Source of the DNA: Pseudomonas deceptionensis
Lineage (GTDB): Bacteria; Pseudomonadota; Gammaproteobacteria; Pseudomonadales; Pseudomonadaceae
Length of the DNA: 64,000 nt
Direction: 5' to 3'
NCBI RefSeq assembly: GCF_900106095.1
Contig: NZ_FNUD01000002.1
Span: 310,001-374,000, forward strand
Shown: positions 1 to 10,100 of the stretch, piece by piece
How the letters are laid out: the number at the start of each line of letters is the position of its first letter
How positions within the stretch are numbered: the first letter of the stretch is position 1
Translations under genes and position numbers: made by a program
Notes under the pieces: generated by a model
Databases searched by the model: none
Seen by the model: the letters and a program-made list of their open reading frames with translations, nothing else
What the model was told of the DNA's origin: nothing

Positions 1-147
1 ACAGAGGGCGCTTCAGGTATTGAATACGCCATTATTGCGGCAATGGTGGCGGTCGTTATTGCGGGGCTTTCACCCGATGTACAAACCGCTGTAACTGGCA
101 TATTCACCAAGATCAAAACCGGTCTGAATCCGCCTGCTCCAGCCTAA
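1..147 (+). CDS. flp: Flp/Fap-type pilin, C-terminal part (5' end outside window)
   Basis: Frame 1 is open from the first base to a TAA at 145-147 and encodes 48 residues. It opens with the Flp pilin signature G-x-x-x-I-E-Y, followed by a hydrophobic helix of Ala, Val and Ile, then a short polar tail ending in PPAPA. Flp pilins are type IVb major subunits processed by the prepilin peptidase and assembled by the Tad machinery. The Glu at the fifth mature position is visible here as IEY. The processing site and the start lie outside the window. The following response regulator is on the same strand 17 bp away, so this is probably the edge of a tad/flp locus. Confidence 0.8.
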   Translation, partial: TEGASGIEYAIIAAMVAVVIAGLSPDVQTAVTGIFTKIKTGLNPPAPA

Positions 148-164
148 TTAATTATTTATGACGA

Positions 165-587
165 GTGACTAACATGCCCCTTTCCTCACCACGCCAACAG
201 CTACTCCTGGTTGATGATGAGGAGGACGCACTGTTGGAGTTGGCAGAACTGTTGGAGGGCGAGGACTTTTGTTGCTTTACGGCAACGTCAGTCACACTCG
301 CCCTTCAGCAGTTGACCCGGCATCCGGACATTGCACTGGTCATCACTGACCTGCGCATGCCTGAAAGCAGCGGTATAGACCTGATCAAGCGCCTGCGTGA
401 ACACACATCGCGCCAGCATTTACCGGTGATTGTCATCTCGGGGCACGCTGATATGGACGATGTCAGCGACCTCTTGCGTCTGCAGGTACTGGACCTTTTC
501 CGCAAACCCATTTATCACGTACGCCTGCTCGACACCCTCGAAAACCTTTTCCCGAAACCTGCAAAAATGCATATGGCCACGCCTTAA
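165..587 (+). CDS. Single-domain response regulator (REC)
   Basis: This 140-residue protein is essentially one receiver domain: the acidic pair D17-D18, phospho-acceptor Asp about D62 in the motif VITDLRMPESSG, a conserved S/T-region ISGHAD near 91-96, and Lys about 114 in FRKPI. There is no output domain, so it would signal through a protein partner. The longest frame starts at GTG 165, but ATG 174 is also in frame and equally plausible. It follows the Flp pilin end by 17 bp, so a role in pilus or attachment control is likely by context only. A strong hairpin lies downstream. Confidence 0.85.
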   Translation: MTNMPLSSPRQQLLLVDDEEDALLELAELLEGEDFCCFTATSVTLALQQLTRHPDIALVITDLRMPESSGIDLIKRLREHTSRQHLPVIVISGHADMDDVSDLLRLQVLDLFRKPIYHVRLLDTLENLFPKPAKMHMATP

Positions 588-611
588 ACCTTATCGTTAA
601 ACCCTATAAAA

Positions 612-672
612 ACTGCCGCAGTCTGCGAGCTTCTTAACTATTAGAAGCTCGCAGCCGGCGGCAGTCTTTATA
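612..672. terminator. Long hairpin between convergent genes, probable terminator
   Basis: Nested arms CTGCCG at 613-618 and CGGCAG at 659-664 enclose a long inner stem, CTGCGAGCTTCT pairing with AGAAGCTCGCAG. A short T-rich stretch TCTTTATAT follows on the plus strand. The hairpin sits between the plus-strand response regulator and the minus-strand TpsB gene, so it could serve both. Confidence 0.7.
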
Positions 673-680
673 TAGGCAGC

Positions 681-2363
681 TTATAACTGATAACTGAAAC
701 TCAGGGTATAACGCGGCCGGCGGTTAAAGCTGTCCAATGCAATATCCGACATGGGCTTGGCCACTTCCAGAGCGATGTTGTAGTAACGTTTATCCCCAAA
801 GCGCAACCCCACTGCCGCCGATGACATATCCGATCCCTTCAAAGGCAGTTCGTTGTACCAGGTTTTGGCCCTGTCCAGCGCCGCATAGGGTTGCAACAAC
901 TTCACCCATTCACCGTCGCGGTTAAAGCTGTAGTTCAACTCATACGCCACGCCCCAACCTTTATCCCCCGACGCTTGATCATCCGGGTAGCCACGGCCGA
1001 AATTCTGCCCACCGAAAACCGCCCGTTCGCTGTCAGGCAAGCTGTCATCCGTCCAGTACAAGGCGCCCGACATCACGCCCTGCCAGTTGTCGAAGTAACC
1101 GTCGCTCTGCACGCCCGACAAACGCAAACGGAAGAAATCCAGGTCGTAGTGGCTGCTGGTCAGGTTGGTTTCGCTCTTGGCACCCAACCCGTTTATCCCC
1201 TGGTACACACCGGCACTGAAAATACGCAATTGCCTGGCATCGGACTTGCGCCAGTCACCTTCAAACGCCAGTGCACGGGTGTTGGTTTTTTCGCTGATGG
1301 TCTGGTTGTAGCCGACCACCTTGTAGTCCGTATTGTCATTGACCCCATACAACCGGGTAGCGACGCTGAGCCATTCACTGGGTGCTGCAATCAACGGGTG
1401 GCTGACGCCAATCGAGAAGCGGTCATTTTCGCGATGGGGCTTGAGCTCAAAGCCGTCGCTGGTGGCAATGCTGGTGCTGGGGTCACTGCGATAACTGGCG
1501 CCATACAGGTTCAACTGCGTGCCTTCGGCGTTCAGGTACTGTGAGTAATCGAGGCGGTAGTAGTGCTCCTTGTCACTGCCCGGCGGGAACAACCCGCTCA
1601 AGGTCAACTGCTCCGCCATGGCTGTTTGCGAGTTGCTGCTGATCCCGAACAGCGCCTGAGTACTGTCTCGACTGCCCTCGGTAAGGCTCATGCTGGTGGT
1701 GAACGGCTGGCGGCTGGCACTGACATGCAACGTCGATGCGCCATCAGTGGTACCCGGCGGCGGCACTTGCGCCTGTAAGGTCACGCCGGGAATCCGGCTC
1801 ATCAAGGTGCTGTAACGGTCGAAGGTTTTACGGGTCAGGGGGCGCTCGCCCTTGAGCTTGTCCACCAGTTCATCAATGAAGCCTTTAACCCGCCCCACAT
1901 CGCCGTCTACCTGGTAATCACGGATATAGCCTTCAACCAGCACCACACGCACCAAGCCCTGGTCGAAGTTCTGCGGGGGCAAAAACGCGTACGACAATAA
2001 ATAGCCGTCATCCTGGTAGCGCTGAGTGATGCTGCGGGTCGCTTCAATCAATTGGGCCAGAGTGATTTCATGGCCCAGCAACGGCTTGTACGCAGCACCC
2101 AGTTCGGTGAGCGGGTACACCGTGCCACCTTCGATCTGTAACTTGCGGATGGTCAGCCGGGTGCCCATCTGTAAGGGCTGTGCCTCAGCGGCGGCAGGTT
2201 TTGGCAGTTCCAGCGCAGGTGCCGACGGGCGATAGGCATCCACCGGCAAATTGGGTGAGGGCAGGTTTTGCATGCTGTCGTTGCTATTGAGGAAGCGGGG
2301 AAGTGGCTCGGCGCCCGCATACGGGACCAGTGCCAATAACAAAAAGGGGACGCAATTACGCAT
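681..2363 (-). CDS. TpsB-type outer-membrane transporter (ShlB/FhaC/HecB family)
   Basis: 560 residues from ATG 2363, chosen because GGAGAG lies just upstream; in-frame ATGs at 2375 and 2381 are alternatives. A signal peptide ends near AGA-EPL. A POTRA-type region follows (roughly residues 60-145), then a C-terminal part rich in alternating aromatic and polar strands ending in the outer-membrane-like FSYQL. TpsB proteins insert in the outer membrane and export one dedicated partner. No filamentous-haemagglutinin-type TpsA is present here. The gene just upstream on the same strand is a glycine-rich lipoprotein, which may be the cargo or an accessory. Close family members average about 550-580 residues, so it looks intact. 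Confidence 0.85.
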   Translation of the reverse strand: MRNCVPFLLLALVPYAGAEPLPRFLNSNDSMQNLPSPNLPVDAYRPSAPALELPKPAAAEAQPLQMGTRLTIRKLQIEGGTVYPLTELGAAYKPLLGHEITLAQLIEATRSITQRYQDDGYLLSYAFLPPQNFDQGLVRVVLVEGYIRDYQVDGDVGRVKGFIDELVDKLKGERPLTRKTFDRYSTLMSRIPGVTLQAQVPPPGTTDGASTLHVSASRQPFTTSMSLTEGSRDSTQALFGISSNSQTAMAEQLTLSGLFPPGSDKEHYYRLDYSQYLNAEGTQLNLYGASYRSDPSTSIATSDGFELKPHRENDRFSIGVSHPLIAAPSEWLSVATRLYGVNDNTDYKVVGYNQTISEKTNTRALAFEGDWRKSDARQLRIFSAGVYQGINGLGAKSETNLTSSHYDLDFFRLRLSGVQSDGYFDNWQGVMSGALYWTDDSLPDSERAVFGGQNFGRGYPDDQASGDKGWGVAYELNYSFNRDGEWVKLLQPYAALDRAKTWYNELPLKGSDMSSAAVGLRFGDKRYYNIALEVAKPMSDIALDSFNRRPRYTLSFSYQL

Positions 2364-2551
2364 ATGACTCTCCATGTTCAACTACAGCGGCATAACGAGG
2401 GGGCTTCACCTTTGCGACATGCGCGAAGCTTCCCGAGCATCAGTCCTACAACCTGCACATGAAAAAAGACGAGAGACTCATCTGAATCTCCCGTCCCAAC
2501 CAAGAGTAGGCGCTGTAGGTACGGCCGTCGAACCGGCCAGGTGCAATATCG

Positions 2552-4003
2552 TCAGTTTTTCTTGCCCAAGTTGCCCAGCCCGCCAAGCACTCCCCCAAGA
2601 GCACCACCCAGACCACCCAAACCACCCGCTGTACCCGTACCACCCGCGGCTGCACCTGTGTTGCCGGTGCTGCCGGTGCTGCCTGAATCTACTTTGACGC
2701 CCAGCAAACCACCAAGCCCGGCACCCAGGCCTGCCCCCAGACCACCACCTGCGGTGCCACCGGTGCCAGTAACGGCGCCCGCACCAACACCTGCACCTGC
2801 ACCGACGCCAGCACCGACACCGACACCAGCCCCCGTACCAGTGCCGGCAACTGCGCCCGCACCTGCACCCAGACCCAGCAACCCGCCAAGACCACCCAGA
2901 CCAGTGCCTGTGCCTGTGCCTGTGCCGGTACCTGCCGCCGGGTTCACGTAACCACCTGCCTTGTCAGCCACACCGCCCACACCGGCCAGCACGCCGCCGA
3001 CCAGAGAGGTGACCGGGTTGTCGCCGCCGGTCGTGGTTACCTTGTTGCCCAGCCCGCCCACGACACCGCCGACCTTGTTCAGCAGGCCGTCCACCGGCGC
3101 GCCAAGACCCGTCGTGGTCCCCACTTTGCCCGTCACGTTTTCCACCAAGGAAATCACGGGCACCAGAACCTTGTCATTCACGCCGCCAGTCACCTTGCCC
3201 AACTGGCCACTGGTCACGTTGGTGGTCAGCGTGTTGCCGAGCATGGTCACCGTGGTGCCCACTTTATTCACCAGCCCGCCTGTGACGTCAGTCACCTTGC
3301 CAACCACACCGCCGACCAGCGGGATCTGGCTGATCGGGGTGTTATCCAGCACAGTGCTCACACCGGTACCGACCGAAGACACACCTTTACCCAGGTCACT
3401 GACTGCATTGGTGGCACCGCCTACGGTGAGGCCAAGCGAGTCCTTGTCTGTACCCAGCGAGCCCAGGCCGTGGGTGAGGCCATCGGTGACGGAGGTCACG
3501 GCATTACCGGTGTTGACCACCAGCCCGCCGCCCAGATTGCCCACCACAGGTACGGTGGTCAGGGTGCTGCCAAGCCCGCTGACCGTGGTGCCCACGCCGC
3601 CAAGAGCCGTGCCGACTTGCCCGACGACCTGGCCTGTGACCAGAGGCGTGGTGCCTGCACCCGTGCCGCCGCCACCTGTACCGCCACCGCCTGTACCACC
3701 ACCACCGGTGCCGCCACCGCCTGTACCGCCACCACCGGTGCCACCACCACCTGTACCGCCGCCAGTACCGCCATCGCCACCACCTGTGCCGCCAGTGCCG
3801 CCGCCAGTACCACCGTCGCCACCACCTGTGCCGCCGCCCGTGCCACCGTCGCCACCACCTGTACCGCCGCCGGCGCTGCTATCCGGCGTGCTCGCCGACA
3901 CATGGCTCTTGGAGCCGCCACCACCGCTGCTGCAGCCAGCCAGGCTGACGGTCATGACCAACAGTAATGCTGTACTTGTTTTCAACCACAGTTGAGTGTT
4001 CAT
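2552..4003 (-). CDS. Glycine-rich repeat lipoprotein (collagen-like)
   Basis: 483 residues. An N-terminal signal ends in the lipobox L-A-G-C with the lipidated Cys at position 24, followed by a Ser/Gly linker. From about residue 44 to 118 it consists of GGT, GGD and GGGT repeats. From about 120 to the end it is a Gly/Val/Leu/Thr-rich low-complexity region with recurring motifs such as VGTTVTMLGNTL and VTGGLVNKVG, ending in GLGNLGKKN. No TPS secretion domain or catalytic motif is visible. It lies 188 bp upstream of the TpsB gene on the same strand, suggesting an operon. Related pseudomonad proteins are often annotated as collagen-like triple-helix repeat proteins; the real fold is unknown. The repeats make the coding DNA prone to slippage. 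Confidence 0.85.
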   Translation of the reverse strand: MNTQLWLKTSTALLLVMTVSLAGCSSGGGGSKSHVSASTPDSSAGGGTGGGDGGTGGGTGGGDGGTGGGTGGTGGGDGGTGGGTGGGGTGGGGTGGGGTGGGGTGGGGTGGGGTGAGTTPLVTGQVVGQVGTALGGVGTTVSGLGSTLTTVPVVGNLGGGLVVNTGNAVTSVTDGLTHGLGSLGTDKDSLGLTVGGATNAVSDLGKGVSSVGTGVSTVLDNTPISQIPLVGGVVGKVTDVTGGLVNKVGTTVTMLGNTLTTNVTSGQLGKVTGGVNDKVLVPVISLVENVTGKVGTTTGLGAPVDGLLNKVGGVVGGLGNKVTTTGGDNPVTSLVGGVLAGVGGVADKAGGYVNPAAGTGTGTGTGTGLGGLGGLLGLGAGAGAVAGTGTGAGVGVGAGVGAGAGVGAGAVTGTGGTAGGGLGAGLGAGLGGLLGVKVDSGSTGSTGNTGAAAGGTGTAGGLGGLGGALGGVLGGLGNLGKKN

Positions 4004-4325
4004 GATTAATTACCCTGCACCTGTTACACCTGAGTTCGAAAGTTCCCTGCTCTGCGTCAGGGATACATTCACCGCGTGCTGACATAACAACGCCCAGGGC
4101 CTTATCAAACAATTCTCAACTTGGTATTAACCCCTTATATAAAAAGGCCATCATCTTGCTTGCTGATTAATACTTTGGAACTAACCAACTCTAAAAAAAC
4201 GTTACTTATCAACACTATTTAATACCCGATAAAAAACCGGCAATAACAACCCTACTTTAGGTATAAGCATAATTGACGACCTGTTAGTTGATGTTTTTCC
4301 CGGTGCGCGCACTGTCGCAGCGGTT
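4004..4325. other. Intergenic region upstream of the glycine-rich lipoprotein
   Basis: This 322-bp AT-richer gap holds the presumed minus-strand promoter of the lipoprotein/tpsB pair and the downstream end of pbpC. No convincing gene, hairpin terminator or repeat was recognised in it. Confidence 0.4.
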
Positions 4326-6668
4326 TTAATCCACCACGCTGAACTCAACCCGTGCGGTGTGCCCGCTTTCATCGAGCACACTGAGTTCATAACGCCCCGT
4401 CTGTTCCAGAGTGGCAGTGAGTGCCTCTTGCGGTGCACTGTCGCCCAGCGGTGCGCCGTTGAGAAACCACCAGCGCCGGCCGTCTCCGCCCAGAGCCGAT
4501 AACGAAAGCCGCAACCAGGCCTGACTTGCAGCCGGGCGGCGCAGACGGTCTCCGTCGCGCACGCCGACAATCGTCAAGGATGTGACCGAGCTCAAAGGCG
4601 GCGGCGGGCATTGTGTCGAAGCAGGCGGCAACCGCGCCTCACGCCGTTCGACCCGGGGCAGCCACGGCTCAAGTGGTGCGGGCCATAACGCCACTTCGCG
4701 CATCTGCGCACCGGGGCATTGCGGGCCCACGCGCAGGCCTTGCGGGTTGACCCGGATATTTTCCCTCAGGCCTGAGCCCAACGGCTGATCGGCAGCAAGC
4801 AAGGTGGGCGGCGTGGTGTGATCCAGCGTCCAGGCAAACCGTTGACGACGACAGTCAGGATCGTTCTTGCTCATGGGCTGCCCCAAAGGCCAGCAAATGG
4901 CGGCCACCCCGACGCTGCCCGGCACCGCCTGTACCGGCGCGACAAGACCGCGCTGGCTGTCACGGTTGCTCAGCACATCGTGCACTTGCAGCATCAACGG
5001 CGCGGCCGATGCCAGGCCAAACTGGCCCGGCACCGGAGTGCCATCCGGGCGGCCGATCCACACTCCGATCAAATAGCGCGGCCCCACCCCGATCGCCAGT
5101 GCATCACGAAAGCCATAACTGGTACCGGTCTTCCAGGCCAATAGCGGCCGCTGAACCAGCTCGGCTTTCGGATCGCGGTCGGGGCGCGCCTGGCCACTGA
5201 GGATGCGCCGGATAATCCACGCGGCACCCGGCGACAGCATGCGACGCTCATGGAGTTCATCTTGCGGTTGCAGGCGCAAATTGGCGCTGCGCCCTTCTCG
5301 CGCCAGGGCGCTGTAACCACTGACCAGGTCCTCCAGCCGGCTGCCGGCGCCGCCCAGAATCAGCGCCAGGTTGGGCTCGGCCAGTGCCGGCAAGCTCAAC
5401 GGCACTCCACCGTTACGCATATCGGCGGCAAAGCGCTTGGGGCCGTATGCCTCAAGCAACTGCACGGCGGGCAAGTTGAGCGAAGTGACCAGCGCCGCAC
5501 TGGCCGAGACCGGCCCGCTAAAGCCCATGGAAAAGTTGCCCGGCCGGTAGTCGCCATAGCGCCGCGGCACATCCTGCAACAGCGATTCGGAGTGGATCAG
5601 CCCGGCGTCCATTGCCATGCCATACAAAAACGGCTTGAGGGTGGAACCGGGCGAGCGCATGGCCGTGATCATGTCGACATGGCCAAAACGGCGTGCATCG
5701 TTGATGTCCACCGAGCCCAAATACGCGCGCACCGCCATGCTTTCGGTTTCGACCACCACGATGGCGGCCGAGGTGTGATCGGGTAAACGGGCGCGCCAGC
5801 CCAACAGCAAGTCTTCGAGACGGCGCTGCAGGTTAGCGTCCAGGGTGGTGCGAATCAGCGGCGGGCTGTCGGGCCGGTTGAGCCTGCGCGCCAGCAACGG
5901 TGCCAGGCTCGGTTCCAGACGCGGCGCCAGCAACAGCGGCTCTTCCAGCGCCTCGTCCACTGCCGGTTGCGGCCACACCCGAAACTCGGCCAACCGGCGC
6001 AGCACCTTGTCCCGCGCCACTTGCGCCCGCCCCGGATGACGATCGGGGCGCAGCCGGCTCGGTGCTTGCGGCAACACCGCCAGCAGCGCGGCCTCGGAAT
6101 GGGTGAGTTGCTGCGGCGACTTGCCCAGATAGGCCCAACTGGCCGCCGCCACGCCTTGCAGGGTGCCGCCAAACGGGGCACGATTGAGGTACAGGGTGAG
6201 AATCTGGTCCTTGGACAGGTGCCATTCCAGCTGCGCTGTGCGCCACAGTTGCCGCAACTTGCCGGGCAGCGTGCGCTCATGGGGGTCGAGCAAACGCGCA
6301 ACCTGCATCGACAAGGTGCTGCCGCCTGACAACACCCGCCCGCCAGTGAGGTTTTGCCAGGCCGCACGGCCCAGCGCCAGGGGGTTGACCCCCGGGTGCC
6401 GGTAAAACCAGCGGTCTTCGTAGGTCAGCAAGGCATCCAGATACAGCGGCGAAACTTCACTGACCTGCACCGGGTAGCGCCACACGCCGTCGGCGTCGGC
6501 AAACCGCCACAGGGGCGTGCCGTCTTCGGCCAGGACCACGCGGGCCAGATCATCCCGTGGCAAGGGCAACGGCCAGATCCTGTCGGCCAGCCACAGCAAA
6601 GCGCACACCAGCAGCAAACCGGTGGCCGTCCAGCCCAGAGCCTTTTTGATCCCTGCCCTCACAGACAC
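4326..6668 (-). CDS. pbpC: Penicillin-binding protein 1C
   Basis: 780 residues, close to the family length. An N-terminal membrane segment spans roughly 11-30. The glycosyltransferase-51 domain shows EDRWFYRHPG at 84-93 (catalytic Glu84) and GGSTLSMQVARL at 115-126. The transpeptidase domain carries S342-T-L-K345, S396-L-N398 and K513-T-G-T-S. A C-terminal beta-rich domain of about 100 residues matches the BiPBP_C domain seen in PBP1C. It polymerises and may cross-link peptidoglycan at the outer face of the inner membrane. The alpha-2-macroglobulin gene that usually accompanies pbpC is upstream on the same strand, but an opposite-strand small gene separates them. Confidence 0.95.
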   Translation of the reverse strand: MSVRAGIKKALGWTATGLLLVCALLWLADRIWPLPLPRDDLARVVLAEDGTPLWRFADADGVWRYPVQVSEVSPLYLDALLTYEDRWFYRHPGVNPLALGRAAWQNLTGGRVLSGGSTLSMQVARLLDPHERTLPGKLRQLWRTAQLEWHLSKDQILTLYLNRAPFGGTLQGVAAASWAYLGKSPQQLTHSEAALLAVLPQAPSRLRPDRHPGRAQVARDKVLRRLAEFRVWPQPAVDEALEEPLLLAPRLEPSLAPLLARRLNRPDSPPLIRTTLDANLQRRLEDLLLGWRARLPDHTSAAIVVVETESMAVRAYLGSVDINDARRFGHVDMITAMRSPGSTLKPFLYGMAMDAGLIHSESLLQDVPRRYGDYRPGNFSMGFSGPVSASAALVTSLNLPAVQLLEAYGPKRFAADMRNGGVPLSLPALAEPNLALILGGAGSRLEDLVSGYSALAREGRSANLRLQPQDELHERRMLSPGAAWIIRRILSGQARPDRDPKAELVQRPLLAWKTGTSYGFRDALAIGVGPRYLIGVWIGRPDGTPVPGQFGLASAAPLMLQVHDVLSNRDSQRGLVAPVQAVPGSVGVAAICWPLGQPMSKNDPDCRRQRFAWTLDHTTPPTLLAADQPLGSGLRENIRVNPQGLRVGPQCPGAQMREVALWPAPLEPWLPRVERREARLPPASTQCPPPPLSSVTSLTIVGVRDGDRLRRPAASQAWLRLSLSALGGDGRRWWFLNGAPLGDSAPQEALTATLEQTGRYELSVLDESGHTARVEFSVVD

Positions 6669-6747
6669 TTACTCGCTACGCAACTTGCGGCATGGATGGA
6701 TGCCTAATGTGTATATCTGGCACAGTGGCCACCTTACTCATCGGAAC

Positions 6748-7047
6748 ATGACCATGCACGTCGAAAGTTTTATTGGAAATCTTGGCCTGTGGCTGGGCAC
6801 GCTGGTTCGTTTTATCGTCGAGACCCTGAATGGCCTGTTCGGTGCCATCACCGAGGCGGGCGGTAACTTTGTCGACGGCATGGCCCGTGCACTGGGCATG
6901 GACACCTCCATCATCAGCATTCTGGTATTGATTGCCGGCCTGCTGTTTTTGTACAACGCAGTGCGCGCCTTCATGCGCGCCTCGATCTTCGGCGGCGTGA
7001 TCTGGATGTTGCTGGGGCTGTGGGTGTTGAGCTGGATTATCACCTAA
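6748..7047 (+). CDS. Small two-helix membrane protein, unknown function
   Basis: 99 residues from ATG 6748 (a second in-frame ATG is at 6754). Hydrophobic stretches occur near residues 7-30 and 50-66, with a third C-terminal one ending in LLGLWVLSWIIT, so it is an integral inner-membrane protein with a short charged loop. No family was recognised. It sits alone on the plus strand between pbpC and the alpha-2-macroglobulin gene, divergent from pbpC with only 79 bp between the starts, so the two promoters must overlap. A REP-type palindrome follows it. A role in cell-envelope work is suggested by position only. Confidence 0.75.
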   Translation: MTMHVESFIGNLGLWLGTLVRFIVETLNGLFGAITEAGGNFVDGMARALGMDTSIISILVLIAGLLFLYNAVRAFMRASIFGGVIWMLLGLWVLSWIIT

Positions 7048-7060
7048 ACACACCACACTC

Positions 7061-7154
7061 TGTAGCCGTTGCCGAAGGCTGCGACAAGGGCCGCAGGCCC
7101 TTCTTTCGGGTCGCTTCGCCGCAGTGGCGCACCACACCTGCGGCAGCAGCTACA
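7061..7154. repeat. REP-type palindrome (TGTAGCCG...CTACA class)
   Basis: TGTAGCCGTTGCCGAAGGCT at the left is answered by GCGGCAGCAGCTACA at the right, with an inner CGCAGGCCC-type segment. The same class occurs at 33338-33441. It lies between two convergent genes and may also act as a terminator. Confidence 0.75.
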
Positions 7155-7163
7155 CACGCATGA

Positions 7164-10100
7164 TTACCGGCCCTTGATCACCATCTCGCCTGGTGTCTCG
7201 CCCACGGCCTGCCAGTTGGGGCGGTACATCGACTCCACTTGCGGCGGCGGAACGCGGTAGGTACCCGGGGTCACCGCGCGTGCCAGGTACAGCAAGTGCG
7301 TGGTGCCATAGCCATCCAGTTTCAGCGCTGCCACGTAACGATCATCCCGGTATTCCTGATGCTGCACGCTGGCATTCTGCATCGACTCGCGCCATTGCTT
7401 GACCTGGGTGCTGGCGTTTTCAAGGCTGGCGGCGCTCTGGCCCAGGTTCTGGTTTTCCAGCTCCAGGCCCGCCGGCAGCAAGTCCACCACTAACGCGTCC
7501 GGTACCTGCTGCTTGGCCGTCACGGCCAGATGCACCAGTACCAGATCACCACTTTTGAGCGCCTTGATGTCCAGCGGCTCGCCGTTCATGCCCAGGTAAT
7601 CACGGCGAATGCTCATGTTCTGACCGCCTGCCGCCGGCGCTTGCTGTGGATAACCCGAAAGGGTCAGCTGTTGATAAATCGGTGTGCTGCCTTCATTGCG
7701 CAAGGTCACGGGTGAAGCCAGCAACGGTCCTTCAAGCTTGAGACCCGACTGAGCGTTGTTCAGCTCGCGGGTCTGGCTGCCACTGGTGAGCTGCGCCGAC
7801 CAGTTTTTTTCGGGGGTGCTCAACAGATCGCGACCCGCGAGGAACAGCGAGTTACGTTCCTGGGTCGACAGCCATTGGCTTGCTGCCAGTTGATCCGACA
7901 GATCGAACAAGCGTTGCTCGCGCTGGCCGCTCATCAGGCTGTTCTCTTCCAGCAAGGCCAGAATCAGGGCCTGATCGCGCAGCGGGCTGCCGTAGTCACC
8001 CAGCCATTGATCGGCCTTGCGGGTAACCGCCAGGCCAGCCACCAGGGCCTGGTCAGCACGGGGCTGGTCGCCCATTTTCTGCAGGGCAATCGACAACTGC
8101 ACCAATGGCAGGCCGGAACGGGCATCGCTGCGCCGCTCAAAAATGCTGCGCAACGCCCCCAGCGGTGCTTGCTGACTGCGCGCCAGAACCATCGCGGCAT
8201 AGGCCTGCACGGCAAAGCGGGTATGGTCGAGGTTTTCGCTGTAGTCGGCTTCGATCAGGTTGCGTTCCTGCACATAGCGCAGCAAGCGCTCGCTGGCTTT
8301 TTTCAACGCCTCGGGCGGCACGGCGTAGCCCTGATCACGGGCGCGCAGCAGGAAGTCGGTCACATAGGCCGTCAGCCAATATTCTTCCTGACCGTCCGCC
8401 CCCCACAGGCCAAAGCTGCCGTTGTAACGCTGCATGCCCAGCAGGCGCTCGATGCCCAACTCGATTTTGCGTTTGCGCTCGGTGTCCGGCTCGCCTTCCA
8501 GGCCCAGGCGTTTGAGCAGGGCCGCATCGGCATATAACGCCGGGTACAGGCCGCTGGTAGTTTGTTCAGAGCAGCCATACGGGTAGGCCTTGAGTGCGCG
8601 AATCTGCTCGCCCAGGTTCAGCGGCGGGCGGCTCGACAGGCTGAGCAGGGCTTCGCGCCCGGCCGGTTCAAAGGCTTGCAACTCGGTGTCGGGCAGGCTC
8701 CACGGCTGGTCGTTCAGTACGGTGCGGTAATGCTTGAGCAAGGCCGGGTACGCCGGGCGAACGCCCAGGGTCCACTCACGAGTGAGCGGCGCCAGGCTTT
8801 CGCCCGGCAGGTCGAGGCCGTTGACCGTGACCTTGACCTGCCCCGTACCAAACCCGCCCAGCGCCTTGACCGGAATCTGCAAGGTGCTGCGCTGGCCGGG
8901 GCTCAGGGTTACGTTTTGCGTCGTGTCGCCCAGCAGGCTCAGTTGGCCTTCGGTATTGAGCTGCACTTGAAGCTTTTGCGGTTTGTCGGTGAGGTTGGAC
9001 AGGTCCAGTGCCAGCTTCGTCTCGTCGCCACCGGCCAAAAAGCGCGGGGCGGCCAGCTCGGCCACCAACGGTGCGGCGACCACGGTTTTGGCCTCGGCCA
9101 TGCCGTAGCGATCATCGGTCCAGGCCTGTGCCATCAAGCGCAGCTCGCCGTTGAAGTCGGGGATATCCACACTGACTTCGCCTTCGCCCTGCTCGTTGAG
9201 CGTCACCGGCGCGCTTTGCAGCGCCACGATGGTCACGCTGGTGGCCGGACGCTTGCCGCCCTTGTCCAGCGCCGCATCACCGCCAAAGGCCAGGCTGGCC
9301 AAACGGCCCTGTCCGGCTTCAATCAATTGCCCGTAGATGTCCAGCTGATCGGCGCCATAGGCCTTGCGCCCAAACAGGCTGGCGTAAGGGTCAGGGGTTG
9401 GGTAGTCGGTGATATTGAGCACGCCCACATCCACTGCGGCCAGCAACACATGGGCTTGTTTGGGGATGCTGCCATCCGCGTTTTTGGCGTGGATCTTCAC
9501 TGTCAGGGGCTGCTTGGGACGCATCTTTTGCGGTGCATCGAGGGTCAGCGCCAACTTGCGCTGGCTGCGATCGATCGGCAGGTGCAGTACGCCGACAGCG
9601 CGCTTGGGGGTGATGTTGGTCTTGCGCTCGCCGGGACGGATCACCAGGGCGCTGATGTACAGGTCGTGGCGGGCCCAGCTCGGGTCCAGCTTGATGTCGA
9701 ATGCCTTGCCCTCAGCGGGCACCTCGATTTCTTCCCACCACAATGGGCCGTCGCTGCCTTCAACCAGCAGGTAACCCTTGCCCGCCGCCGGTGGCGTGAC
9801 CGTTACCTTGGCCAGGTCGCCATCGGCATACGCCGCCTTGTCCAGTGCCAGCTTGACCTGGTCGGGGCGCACGGCGCCACCTTCGGCGTTGTCCTGGGCA
9901 CGGTAACCGGCCCAGAAACGCAGGCTGCTGATCAGGCCGGTTTGCGGGTCTTCAACTTCAACCCGGTAAGGGCCCCACTCCACAGGGAAGCTGACCTTGG
10001 CGGTTTCGCCAGCCTTGAGGCTGAGGGTTTCTTCGTTGAGGTTGAGGAATTTCTCGTTGTAGTGATAGCTCCAGCCGTCGTTATCCGAGTAGTTCCAGTA

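Noticed and set aside
2541..3995. Proline-rich plus-strand frames (PPVPPPPV repeats)
   Set aside because: Antisense of the glycine-repeat lipoprotein; the repetitive DNA is open in several frames, but only the minus-strand one has a signal peptide and lipobox.
4202..4570. Minus-strand frame of 122 codons next to pbpC
   Set aside because: Overlaps the pbpC coding end in another frame without supporting features.
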